Origin: GCA-020352575 sp041635475
GTDB lineage: Bacteria; Actinomycetota; Acidimicrobiia; Spongiisociales; JAENVV01
Assembly (NCBI GenBank): GCA_041635475.1
Contig: JBFKVA010000059.1
Span: forward strand, 1-14,521
DNA: 14,521 nucleotides
Direction: 5' to 3'
The position numbers and the translations under genes were made by a program. Under the pieces are notes generated by a model. That model did not search any database. It saw only the letters and a program-made list of their open reading frames with translations, and had not been told where the DNA came from. Shown in pieces: positions 1 to 6,726 of the stretch. Numbering within the stretch: the stretch's first letter is position 1; each line of letters opens with the position of its first letter.

Positions 1-1
1 C

Positions 2-1072
2 CGTCCGGCGTTCGCTCGCTACCGCGACGCCCTCGCTGACGACATCCTCCCCGCGTCCCGGGCCGACGACCGCCCGGGGCTCACGTACGTTCCCGGCGGC
101 GACCACCTCTACGAGAAGCTCATCGGCTTGTTCACCACGCTGACCATGACCGGCGAGGAGGTCCACCAGATCGGCATGGAACAGGTCGATCGGATCTGGG
201 CCGAGTACGGGACGATCGGGGACCTGGCATTCGGCATCACCGACCCGGCCTCAGTGATCGAACGGCTCCGGGACGATCACTCCCTGAAGTTCACGTCGGG
301 CGAGGAGATCATCACCATGGCACAGGAGTCGAACGCCAGGGCAGAAGCGGCCGTGCCCGGCTGGTTCAACACATATCCGGAGGCGATCTGCGTGGTCCAG
401 CCGGTACCCGCCGAGCTCGCACCTTCCCTTCCACCCGCGTTCTACATGCCGCCTTCGGAGGACGGGACGCGGCCCGGGACATACTTCGCCAACACGCATG
501 AGGCGACCAAGCGCCACCGCTACGAGTCGGAGGCGACCACGTTCCACGAGGCGGTTCCCGGCCATCACTTCGACCGAACGATCTCCCAGGAGTTGAAGGG
601 GGTGCCGGCGTTCCGCCGCTACGCGCTCGCGTATGCCCACGCCGAGGGCTGGGGGCTGTATGTCGAGCGCCTGGCGGACGAGATGGGCCTGTACTCGTCG
701 GAGGTGACGAGGTTGGGGATGGTCTCGGCCGACATGTGGCGGGCGTGCCGCCTCGTCGTCGACTCGGGGATCCACGCCCTCGGCTGGACCCGCCAACAGG
801 CCATCGACTTCATCGCCGCCAAGACGCCCATCTCCCACGATGTCGTCGCCCAGGAGGTGGACCGGTACATCTCACTCCCGGGCCAGGCGCTGGCCTACAT
901 GATCGGCAAGCTCCACATCATGAAGCTGCGCGAACGGGCGCGCGACACGCTGGGCGACGCCTTCGACATCAAGGCCTTCCACGACGTGCTCTTGGTGAAC
1001 GGCGCCTTCACGCTGCCGCTCATGGAGGAGATGGTCGACGAATGGATCTCCTCGGTGGCCGCTACTGGTTGA
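2..1072 (+). CDS. DUF885 family protein, zinc-peptidase-like (5' truncated by window edge)
   Basis: The reading frame is open from base 2, so the gene starts before the window and only its C-terminal 356 codons are seen. The frame contains HEAVPGHH at 545-568, the HExxxGHH-type motif of DUF885 proteins, which are predicted zinc-dependent peptidases. About 30 residues later come AEGWGLYVERLADEMG and then PGQALAYMIGKL followed by FHDVLLVNGAFTLPLMEE; this order is typical of the C-terminal half of the family. Family membership is well supported. The substrate is not known, and the peptidase role is inferred from the motif. The stop overlaps by 11 bases the end of a convergent minus-strand gene, so there is no room for a separate terminator between them. 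It shows no link to the pilus genes downstream. Confidence 0.9.
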   Translation, partial: RPAFARYRDALADDILPASRADDRPGLTYVPGGDHLYEKLIGLFTTLTMTGEEVHQIGMEQVDRIWAEYGTIGDLAFGITDPASVIERLRDDHSLKFTSGEEIITMAQESNARAEAAVPGWFNTYPEAICVVQPVPAELAPSLPPAFYMPPSEDGTRPGTYFANTHEATKRHRYESEATTFHEAVPGHHFDRTISQELKGVPAFRRYALAYAHAEGWGLYVERLADEMGLYSSEVTRLGMVSADMWRACRLVVDSGIHALGWTRQQAIDFIAAKTPISHDVVAQEVDRYISLPGQALAYMIGKLHIMKLRERARDTLGDAFDIKAFHDVLLVNGAFTLPLMEEMVDEWISSVAATG

Positions 1073-1535
1073 GTCGGCGTTCCAGTTCGGCGACCTTTCG
1101 CTTCGAGAGATCGAGTTCGGCACCGAGGACGGCCACTCGCTCCTGCAGCTGGGCCGTTGCGACCATGTCGCTCTTGCTGGCTCCGATCGAGGCGATCGTC
1201 CCCTCGAGTTGGCTGACCTTCGCTTCGAGCGTGGCCACCGACGACTCGGCGACCTCCAGCTTCTCGGCGGCGGCGGAATCGGCGGCAGCGGCCTTGACCT
1301 CGGCCTGGAGGTCGGAGACTTGCGCCTCGAGCACCTTGTGGCTGGCAGCCCACCCCCGCAACTCATCTTCCTGGGCGGCCACCTTCTCCTCAGCCTTGTC
1401 GGCCCGGTCGTGCTCGAACGCCACGCGGGGGTCCTCCGGGTCTTCCACACGCTTCGCCCCACGGCCACTCATGCGCCCGAGAACGGTCCCGAGAACGAGG
1501 GCAACGAGAATGAGGATCCAAGCGAGCGGGGTCAT
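1062..1535 (-). CDS. Membrane-anchored coiled-coil protein, hypothetical
   Basis: This 157-residue protein begins with a hydrophobic segment at about residues 4-20 (LAWILILVALVLGTVLG). A basic stretch follows, then roughly 120 residues rich in Ala, Glu, Lys, Leu and Asp with a heptad-like pattern, indicating a long coiled coil. It ends in ELERRLNQ. There is no enzymatic motif and no family I can name. The expected arrangement is one N-terminal anchor with a cytoplasmic or external helical rod. The start is supported by GAGG five bases upstream of the ATG (complement of 1541-1544). Its start lies about 110 bases from the divergent prepilin-peptidase-like gene, so the two may share a regulatory region. 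A role in cell-envelope scaffolding is only a guess. Confidence 0.7.
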   Translation of the reverse strand: MTPLAWILILVALVLGTVLGRMSGRGAKRVEDPEDPRVAFEHDRADKAEEKVAAQEDELRGWAASHKVLEAQVSDLQAEVKAAAADSAAAEKLEVAESSVATLEAKVSQLEGTIASIGASKSDMVATAQLQERVAVLGAELDLSKRKVAELERRLNQ

Positions 1536-1595
1536 GGCTGCCTCAGAAGTCGTGGATTGACCGACAGTACAGGAGGAATCGCCTGCTGGCGGTGA

Positions 1596-1625
1596 TTGGG
1601 TGCCTCAGACGTGGCATCGTACGAT
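1596..1625 (+). promoter_or_regulatory. Possible sigma-70-type promoter for the Tad block
   Basis: TTGGGT (1596-1601) and TACGAT (1620-1625) are separated by 18 bases. Transcription would begin near 1632, leaving a short leader that contains the GGAGG ribosome-binding site at 1638-1642. The -10 box is good and the -35 box matches only in TTG, so this is a tentative call. It fits the choice of GTG 1648 as the first start codon of the block. Confidence 0.3.
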
Positions 1626-1647
1626 TGGACCCCCGCTGGAGGTTGTC

Positions 1648-2094
1648 GTGTCTGAGTGGTTCGTACCTGCAGTTGTCGGTCTCTTCGGCACCGCAACCGG
1701 CTCCTTCGTCAACGTGGTTGTCCACCGAATACCGACAGGTCACTCGCTGTGGACCAGGTCAACCTGTCCAGCCTGTGGTCATCCGATTCTGTTCGCTGAT
1801 ATCACCCCTGTTCTCTCCTGGTTCTGGCTTCGGGGTCGATGCCGAAGCTGTCGCCTTTCGATCTCCGCCCGATACCCGGCCATCGAGTTCCTGACCGGCA
1901 TTACGTGGCTCTTCATCGCCCGGCTTGTTGGAATCCGTTGGGCTCTTCCGGGCGCCCTGTGGACCGCCACGGTGCTGACAGCCGGCGCCCTCCTATTCGC
2001 CGGCGGGTCACGACCCTCCAAACGCTTCATCACAGTCGCCATCGGGGGATCGGGCCTGCTGTTGGCCTTGGCAGCGCTGTTGGGCGACGTCTGA
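1648..2094 (+). CDS. Prepilin peptidase N-terminal domain protein lacking the catalytic A24 domain
   Basis: This 148-residue membrane protein matches the N-terminal (methyltransferase-side) domain of type IV prepilin peptidases. It has GSFVNVVVHRIP (18-29), then C40-x2-C43 and C65-x2-C68, which form the zinc tetracysteine, with PVLSWFWLRGRCRSC between, and RYPAIEFLTG (75-84). Two or three hydrophobic helices follow and the protein stops. The aspartates of the peptidase active site (the D...PD region and the GxGD motif) are absent; where the first would lie the sequence is ALLFAGGSRPSKRF. No continuation was found before the next gene. The GTG at 1648 is preferred because GGAGG at 1638-1642 is correctly spaced. 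An in-frame GTG at 1600 would add 16 non-conserved residues. It could be a degenerate remnant or a partner of a catalytic subunit encoded elsewhere. Confidence 0.8.
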   Translation: MSEWFVPAVVGLFGTATGSFVNVVVHRIPTGHSLWTRSTCPACGHPILFADITPVLSWFWLRGRCRSCRLSISARYPAIEFLTGITWLFIARLVGIRWALPGALWTATVLTAGALLFAGGSRPSKRFITVAIGGSGLLLALAALLGDV

Positions 2095-2130
2095 CACGGC
2101 TGATCAAGGGGATTGGAGGAGGGACACCCG

Positions 2131-2136
2131 TACTAT
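2131..2136 (+). promoter_or_regulatory. Possible -10 element for a leaderless histidine kinase transcript
   Basis: TACTAT ends seven bases before the ATG at 2144, the spacing expected if transcription starts at the first base of the start codon. There is no convincing -35 box. GGAGGAGGG (2115-2123) lies about 20 bases from the ATG, too far for a standard ribosome-binding site. Leaderless mRNAs are common in actinobacteria. This is a tentative call. Confidence 0.25.
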
Positions 2137-2143
2137 GTGACAC

Positions 2144-3100
2144 ATGGCAGCTGGTAGCAGGCCCACGATCGCCGGTCGCCTCAGACGATTCGGGCTTCGG
2201 GAGTTGCGGCACCTTGATTCGAGGGGCTGGCTCAGCGAATCTACGAGCCCCATAGTCCTGGGATCGATCATTTTCGTATCGGTTGCCTTCATCGCAATTG
2301 GGATGTATGGGGCGGGCCAAGGACAAGCCGTTCGAATGCCATTGGGGCTCGCTCTGATCGCGGCATGGGGCACGGCGACGGCTGCAGCCCTCGCGTTGGT
2401 GACTTCCCGATATCACGCCGCCAGACAGCTCGACGAAGCCCAGATCGAGCTGATTTCGCTCCACGGAGAACTTGAGTTGGAGACCCAAGGGAACCGAGCA
2501 CTTCTTCACGATGCTCGCGCCGTGGTCGGAGCCATGAGCGCGGCGCTTCACGCCCTCGAACGCTCTGGCGAACAGCAAAAGATCCACGCGGCAATGACAT
2601 CCCAAGTCGACCACCTGAGAGAGCTTCTCTCAGCCCCATCGACTGCGGTCCAACCGACGGGTCTGGACCGGTTCCGGGAGCCAATCCTCTCGTTCGCCAA
2701 CCTCCACAACCTCGCTCTGGCAATCGACCTCCCGACAAGAGTCCACGTGCTCGTGGAACCAGTCGGCGTCACCACAATCCTCCTCAACCTCATTGACAAT
2801 GCCCGCAAGTACGCCCCAGGAGCCCCGATCCAAGTGTTCTGGGAACCGAGCGGCACGGACATTCACATTTGTGTCGAAGACACCGGGCCGGGAATGCCGA
2901 CCGAGGCGGAGAAGCTGTTCTTGGAGGGAGCCCGAATGGGCGACACGTCCGAAGGTCTTGGACTCGGTCTGGCCACGGCTCGAAGGCTCGCAGAGAAGAG
3001 TCACGGTTCCCTGTGGCATGAGCGCAGGGCCGGGCCCGGGTCCCGATTCGTCCTCAAGCTCCCAAGGGCAACGGGCACTTCTCTTGGGGGGACTCCATGA
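2144..3100 (+). CDS. Membrane histidine kinase of the Tad-locus two-component system
   Basis: This 318-residue sensor kinase has two predicted membrane helices (about 37-56 and 66-86) joined by a loop of roughly ten residues, so it has no periplasmic sensor domain. A helical dimerisation segment carries the likely phospho-acceptor H122 in LLHDARAVVGAM. The HATPase domain has an N box (NLIDNARKYAP, 215-225), a G1 box (DTGPGMP, 246-252) and a G2 box (GLGLGLATARRLAEK, 271-285). It presumably autophosphorylates and passes phosphate to the response regulator encoded directly downstream, with which it shares an ATGA overlap. The stimulus cannot be read from the sequence; a membrane or intracellular signal is most likely. 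The His-Asp-Ala-Arg context is not a textbook H box. Position ahead of flp suggests control of pilus expression. Kinase identity is firm. Confidence 0.92.
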   Translation: MAAGSRPTIAGRLRRFGLRELRHLDSRGWLSESTSPIVLGSIIFVSVAFIAIGMYGAGQGQAVRMPLGLALIAAWGTATAAALALVTSRYHAARQLDEAQIELISLHGELELETQGNRALLHDARAVVGAMSAALHALERSGEQQKIHAAMTSQVDHLRELLSAPSTAVQPTGLDRFREPILSFANLHNLALAIDLPTRVHVLVEPVGVTTILLNLIDNARKYAPGAPIQVFWEPSGTDIHICVEDTGPGMPTEAEKLFLEGARMGDTSEGLGLGLATARRLAEKSHGSLWHERRAGPGSRFVLKLPRATGTSLGGTP

Positions 3101-3759
3101 CGAAGGTCCTCGTGGTCGAAGACCACCGGTTGGTGGCCCAAGGCCTGGAGTTGGGGCTCGAAGCGGAAGGCTTCGACGTCCTCCTCACACCCGGCGACCT
3201 CGACGTCGCGAAGCGGGACATCGTTGAGTTCGACCCTGACATCGTCATCCTCGATATCAACCTTGGGTCCCACGGGAACGGTCTGGACCTACTCCCTGAG
3301 ATCGCCGTCCCGGGCCGCTACGTCGTCGTCCTGACCGGTGAACCGGAGCCAGTCACCCTCGCTCGAGCATTCGACAGCGGCGCGACCGCAGTGCTCGACA
3401 AGGCGATGCCTTTCATGAGTCTCGTTGCCGAACTCCGTCAGGTCGTGAACGGCGGAAGCCAAGCTGCTGAACGGAAACGTCGCGAGATCGGTAGAACCGT
3501 GAGAAAGCTCAAGGCCGAGCAAGCCACCCGCCTTCGCCCCTTCATGGAACTCACCCCGAGAGAGACGGAGGTGCTGTCGATGCTCATCGACGGCCGCCAG
3601 GCTGCGGAAATCGCAGAACTCTCCTACGTGTCGCTGTCGACCGTACGAACTCAGATCAGGGGGATCTTGACGAAGCTCGGAGTCTCGTCGCAGCTCGCGG
3701 CAGTCTCGATGGCGATCAAGAGTGGTTGGTCGGATCCGCACCGGAATCAACAGGATTGA
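3097..3759 (+). CDS. NarL/LuxR-family response regulator
   Basis: This 220-residue regulator has an N-terminal receiver domain with acidic residues E8/D9, phospho-acceptor D53 (IVILDIN), T80 and K102. A charged linker rich in Lys/Arg/Glu (about 122-147) follows. The C-terminal LuxR-type helix-turn-helix runs from LTPRETEVLSML (152-163) through AAEIAELSYVSLSTVRTQIRGILTKLGVSSQLAAV (169-203). Phosphorylation by the preceding kinase would be expected to promote DNA binding. The start codon overlaps the kinase stop (ATGA), and a G-rich run just upstream can serve as ribosome-binding site. The pilin gene starts 84 bases downstream, making flp the natural regulatory candidate, though autoregulation from upstream of 1648 is also possible. 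The protein is slightly odd in having LSYVS where many relatives have a conserved N/S-rich recognition helix. Confidence 0.93.
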   Translation: MTKVLVVEDHRLVAQGLELGLEAEGFDVLLTPGDLDVAKRDIVEFDPDIVILDINLGSHGNGLDLLPEIAVPGRYVVVLTGEPEPVTLARAFDSGATAVLDKAMPFMSLVAELRQVVNGGSQAAERKRREIGRTVRKLKAEQATRLRPFMELTPRETEVLSMLIDGRQAAEIAELSYVSLSTVRTQIRGILTKLGVSSQLAAVSMAIKSGWSDPHRNQQD

Positions 3760-3843
3760 CGAGGATTCCGTCCGATCCCATGGCCAGACTTCTAGGTGTC
3801 GCGGCAAAGGCCGAGACATTCAAGCCCCCAGAAAGGGAACAGA
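3760..3843 (+). other. Flp pilin 5' leader with a predicted stem-loop
   Basis: Between the response regulator and flp lie 84 bases with no clear -10 box. They contain a stem at 3797-3818: TGTC (3797-3800) pairs with GACA (3815-3818), a GC/GA internal loop follows, then GGC (3803-3805) pairs with GCC (3810-3812) around an AAAG loop. An alternative pairing uses GGCC (3782-3785) with GGCC (3809-3812), so two mutually exclusive folds are possible. The pilin ribosome-binding site GAAAGGGA (3831-3838) lies outside both. The GCAAAG-type sequence faintly recalls elements of c-di-GMP-I riboswitches, but the full consensus is not present. It could be a regulatory RNA, a response-regulator binding region or neither. 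Confidence 0.3.
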
Positions 3844-4041
3844 ATGCTGCCCATCGCCTCCTACTACTTCCGCTCCTTCACCGCCCGCTTCACCAGCGAC
3901 GAAGGTGCTGGCATCGTTGAGTACCTCCTTCTCATCGTCGCCATCGCGCTCCTCGTGCTGGGTGCCATGGTCGTCTTCTCCGGGAGCCTCAGCAATGCCT
4001 TTGGCCGGATTGGCAACGCCGTCAACAACGCCCCCAACTAG
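3844..4041 (+). CDS. flp: Flp-type major pilin subunit
   Basis: This 65-residue Flp/Fap pilin precursor has a 21-residue leader ending in glycine (SDEG). The mature N-terminus AGIVEY carries Glu at +5 and Tyr at +6, the hallmark of Flp pilins. A hydrophobic helix follows (LLLIVAIALLVLGAMVVF), then a short polar tail ending NAVNNAPN. Cleavage after G21 would give a 44-residue mature pilin. The ATG at 3844 is preferred over an in-frame ATG 48 bases upstream because GAAAGGGA lies at the right distance and the leader length is then typical. This is the only Flp-like gene in the window. It is followed directly by a strong hairpin, so it is probably expressed at a higher level than the downstream assembly genes. 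The precursor needs a prepilin peptidase, yet the peptidase-like gene nearby lacks the active-site domain. Confidence 0.95.
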   Translation: MLPIASYYFRSFTARFTSDEGAGIVEYLLLIVAIALLVLGAMVVFSGSLSNAFGRIGNAVNNAPN

Positions 4042-4069
4042 ACGGACGCCGGCTCGCAGGTAGCCAAGA

Positions 4070-4113
4070 GACAGCGGGTGGGTGCATCGCATCCACCCGC
4101 TGTCGTGTCTTTG
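4070..4113 (+). terminator. Strong hairpin after flp, probable partial terminator or mRNA stabiliser
   Basis: A 16-base-pair stem pairs 4070-4085 with 4089-4104 around a three-base ATC loop, with one G-U pair (4082/4092) and all other pairs Watson-Crick. The downstream tract GTGTCTTTGTGG is only moderately T-rich, so termination may be incomplete. It is a common layout in pilus operons: abundant pilin transcripts stop here and read-through supplies the assembly genes. The hairpin could also protect the 3' end of flp mRNA. Confidence 0.7.
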
Positions 4114-4199
4114 TGGTAACCCCTAAGGCGAGCTGCCCACGGGACCGATCAACAAGCATGCCGATGCAGGTCGCCCGGCCAAGTACCATTGAGGCTGCA

Positions 4200-4628
4200 A
4201 TGACTAGAGGGGAAGACAACGCGAGGGACCGGGGCGCAGCCATCGTTGAGACGCTCTTGGTCTTGCCGATGCTGCTGATGCTTCTCCTCGGTATCGTGGA
4301 GTTCGGTCGTGTCTACAACGCACAGCTATCCGTCAGCCATGCTGCCAGGGAGGCTGTTCGGTTCTACGCATTGGAGGGTGAACTCACGGCGGCTGACGAC
4401 GCCACAGGCAACAACGACGGTCGCTGGGCATCGGGTATCGCTCAGGCGACGGCCCCCAATCTGGCGATCACCGTTTCGGCCAACCCCACCTGCGACCCGA
4501 ATGACTTCGGAGATGTCGGTACACCGACAACCATCATCGTCGACCACACGATCTCATTCAACATCCCGTTCTGGCAGGGCGGGACGTTTGACCTCACAGG
4601 GATAGGAACAATGCGATGCGGAGGCTGA
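4200..4628 (+). CDS. tadE: TadE-like minor pilin (pseudopilin)
   Basis: This 142-residue TadE-family protein has a short basic leader ending RG (G12). AAIVETLLVLPMLLMLLLGIVEFG follows, where Glu is the fifth residue after the likely prepilin cleavage site. The hydrophobic helix spans about 14-35. Next comes the family signature YNAQLSVSHAAREAVRFYA (39-57), then an exported C-terminal domain with two cysteines (C98, C140) that could form a disulfide. TadE proteins are minor pilins needed for Flp fibre assembly. The ATG at 4200 is preferred, with GAGG at 4191-4194 five bases ahead; upstream in-frame starts would place a 29-residue non-conserved extension before the leader. The 158 bases between flp and this gene hold the hairpin and no other coding sequence. 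Its end overlaps the tadG-like start by 13 bases, suggesting coupled translation. Confidence 0.88.
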   Translation: MTRGEDNARDRGAAIVETLLVLPMLLMLLLGIVEFGRVYNAQLSVSHAAREAVRFYALEGELTAADDATGNNDGRWASGIAQATAPNLAITVSANPTCDPNDFGDVGTPTTIIVDHTISFNIPFWQGGTFDLTGIGTMRCGG

Positions 4629-5839
4629 AGCCGCGACTCCGGAGCGGCTTGACTCGAGACGACGGGTTGTCTGTGACGGTTGTACTCGTCTCCATGCTCG
4701 CCCTCCTTGGCGTTGCCGCGTTCGTGATCGACGTTGGGGCGCTCTATGAGGAACGACGGCAGCTTCAGAATGGTGCGGACGCCGCAGTCTTGGCGATCGC
4801 CTACGAGTGCGCCGAGGACGTGACCGCATGCCAAGTTGACCCGATGACGACCGCCGAAGCGTACGTTGATGCCAACGCGAGGGACGCGATGGCGTCTGCC
4901 ACCAACATCACGTTCGACTCGGCCGAGCGGTGGGTGCAGGTCGACGTGGAGACGGACAGCCCGTCAGGACTCCTCCTCCCGTTCTTCTCGCAGGTCTTCG
5001 GGAATCTCGGATTCGATGTGACGGCGTCGGCCAGAGCCACCTTCGGGTACGCCCTGAGCACCCCGACCATCCCCCTCACGCTTTCGACCTGCGAAATGGA
5101 CTGGCAACTCAGCGACGTGGCCTATCTCGGAGGCGGTACGACGATCTCAGACGGGGACGGTGTTTGGGAGCCAGACGAGTTGACCCGCCTGCTCACGCAT
5201 CTGGAGTCCCCGAACGGCGGGCCGGTTGCCATGCAGTTCTTCACCAAGGTGCCGCCCGGCGCTCAGGCGACCGAGTTCCCCTGCTTGGCCAAGAAGAACA
5301 ACCTCGACGCTCCCGGCGCATTTGGGTGGCTGGACGAGACCGCCTGTAGGTCAACCGTCGAGCTGTTCACATGGAACCTCGGGGGCTCGAACCCTGGAGG
5401 CAATGTCCCGAACGACTGCAAGCAACAACTGCTCACCTGGGTCGGGAGTCCACCCCTCCCAATCGTCGTCTACGGGCCGGTGACCCGGGCAACCGGCCCG
5501 CTGTACTCAGGAGACCCTGCCGGTCATCCGAATTGCGACAACGTGCCGACCGGCGACTGTGATAACGACGACGACGAGGATGGGGCCGCAGCTCAGGGGA
5601 CGAATACGTCGTACTTTCCCGTCACCTACCTGGGACTCCGGATCGAAGGCTATATCCTGAGCGGCAACCCCACCTGGGGCCAGGGTGGCACTTGTGCCAA
5701 CCCGCCCTTCAACCACCCCTTCACGCCTCAGGTCGGCCAGATCTGCGGCTACATCCACGCAACCGGCGTCTCCGTCGGCGAAGTCGGCGGCGGTCCCACG
5801 GGAACCGTCTCCATCGTCAAGCTCATCCCAGTTCCCTAG
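4616..5839 (+). CDS. tadG: TadG-like pilus assembly protein with Cys-rich exported domain
   Basis: This 407-residue protein has a short basic N-terminus and one membrane helix (about 18-40, GLSVTVVLVSMLALLGVAAFVIDVG). The TadE/G-like motif YEERRQLQNGADAAVLAIAYECA (44-66) follows, typical of proteins encoded next to TadE. The remaining 340 residues should be exported. They contain ten cysteines, an even number that permits disulfide bonding, and an Asp-rich patch near residues 313-323 (GDCDNDDDEDG) that could bind calcium. I recognise no named domain in this region; it lacks the VWA domain found in many longer TadG proteins, and a VWA domain instead sits on the TadB homologue of this locus. 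The start ATG at 4616 has AGGA eight bases upstream and lies inside the tadE frame. It is probably a pilus-tip or anchoring minor component. Confidence 0.8.
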   Translation: MRRLKPRLRSGLTRDDGLSVTVVLVSMLALLGVAAFVIDVGALYEERRQLQNGADAAVLAIAYECAEDVTACQVDPMTTAEAYVDANARDAMASATNITFDSAERWVQVDVETDSPSGLLLPFFSQVFGNLGFDVTASARATFGYALSTPTIPLTLSTCEMDWQLSDVAYLGGGTTISDGDGVWEPDELTRLLTHLESPNGGPVAMQFFTKVPPGAQATEFPCLAKKNNLDAPGAFGWLDETACRSTVELFTWNLGGSNPGGNVPNDCKQQLLTWVGSPPLPIVVYGPVTRATGPLYSGDPAGHPNCDNVPTGDCDNDDDEDGAAAQGTNTSYFPVTYLGLRIEGYILSGNPTWGQGGTCANPPFNHPFTPQVGQICGYIHATGVSVGEVGGGPTGTVSIVKLIPVP

Positions 5840-5862
5840 CCACCTCGGAAGGCATCCTCACA

Positions 5863-6726
5863 ATGGTTCGCAGAGCACTCCTCATCATCATCGCTGTCGC
5901 CTTGGCAGCTGCTGGCACCCTCCTCCTCATGCGTTGGGTGGATGGCGCCGTGGATCGCGAGACGGCTGGCGTGGAGTTGGTTGAGGCCCTGGTCGCCACC
6001 GAGCCGATCCCGGAAGGAACCCCCTCCGAACAGATGGCGGAGCGAGTGGAGTTGCGTCAGATCTTCGCACAGACGCAGGTGCCAGGGGCGGTCATCGACT
6101 TGGAGGACCTGGCCGGACTCGTGGCCGATGTCGACATCCTCGCAGGTGAGCAGTTGACCACTCAGCGGTTCGTGGATCCGGCCGAACGCGTACAGGATCT
6201 CATCCCACAGGTGGAAGTTCCGGAAGGCTACCTGGAAGTGTCGTTTGCCGTCGCCGCGGATCAGTTCGTCGGCGGTGACGTCGAGCCGGGTGATCTCGTG
6301 GCGTTCATCGCGACCTTCGATCCGTTCACCATCGTCCCCAACGCGATCGAGCCCGGTGCCGTTGGTGGACTAGACGAGCTTCTGCTCATCATCCAGCAGC
6401 AACAAGAGGAGGATGCCACTGCAGGTGGGCCAGACCTAGAAGAGTTCCAAACGCCGAACACCACCCACATCATGTTCCACAAGGTGCTCGTGACCCAGGT
6501 CCAATACGGGGAGCCGCCCGCACTGGTGGACGAAGAAGGCAACCCGATCGAGCAGGATCCTCGTGCCGTGCAGCCGGTCGCCATCGTCACACTTGCGGCA
6601 CCAGCACCCGATATCGAGCGCATGGTCTTCACACACGAGTTCGGCCGGATCTGGTTCGCCAAGGAAACCCCGGACGATCCGGAAGACGGCACCGACTTCA
6701 TTACTAGAGGGAACGTCTTCCCATGA
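5863..6726 (+). CDS. cpaB: CpaB/RcpC-like Flp pilus assembly protein
   Basis: This 287-residue protein has an N-terminal membrane anchor or signal segment (5-23, ALLIIIAVALAAAGTLLLM). A SAF-like domain follows (about 42-105, EALVATEPIPEGT through LAGEQLTTQRFVDP), then a CpaB/RcpC-type C-terminal region (about 118-268) that includes VPEGYLEVSFAVAADQFVGGDVEPGDLVAF. A Gln/Glu-rich insertion, LLLIIQQQQEEDATAGG, interrupts this region at about 173-189. In diderms CpaB works with the secretin; here no secretin is encoded, so it is probably an envelope or peptidoglycan-side accessory. The ATG at 5863 has GGAAGG at 5847-5852, and starting further upstream would run into the tadG-like gene. The end overlaps cpaE by four bases (ATGA). 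Confidence 0.85.
   Translation: MVRRALLIIIAVALAAAGTLLLMRWVDGAVDRETAGVELVEALVATEPIPEGTPSEQMAERVELRQIFAQTQVPGAVIDLEDLAGLVADVDILAGEQLTTQRFVDPAERVQDLIPQVEVPEGYLEVSFAVAADQFVGGDVEPGDLVAFIATFDPFTIVPNAIEPGAVGGLDELLLIIQQQQEEDATAGGPDLEEFQTPNTTHIMFHKVLVTQVQYGEPPALVDEEGNPIEQDPRAVQPVAIVTLAAPAPDIERMVFTHEFGRIWFAKETPDDPEDGTDFITRGNVFP

Noticed and set aside
736..1560. A 274-codon plus-strand open frame across the end of the DUF885 gene and the coiled-coil gene
   Set aside because: It is out of frame with the clear DUF885 gene and antisense to the coiled-coil gene. Its composition (Arg/Pro-rich, then Ser-rich) is that of a high-GC shadow frame.
3756..3784. TTGACG at the response regulator stop as the -35 of an flp promoter
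   Set aside because: No -10-like hexamer occurs at 16-19 bases spacing; the bases there read CATGGC.
4157..4168. GCAT-GCCG-ATGC small hairpin before tadE
   Set aside because: A stem of four pairs is too short to be meaningful without conservation data.
4203..6714. Similar ACTAGAGGG strings near 4203 and 6703
   Set aside because: The match is about ten bases around ribosome-binding-site-like or early coding sequence, so chance similarity is sufficient.
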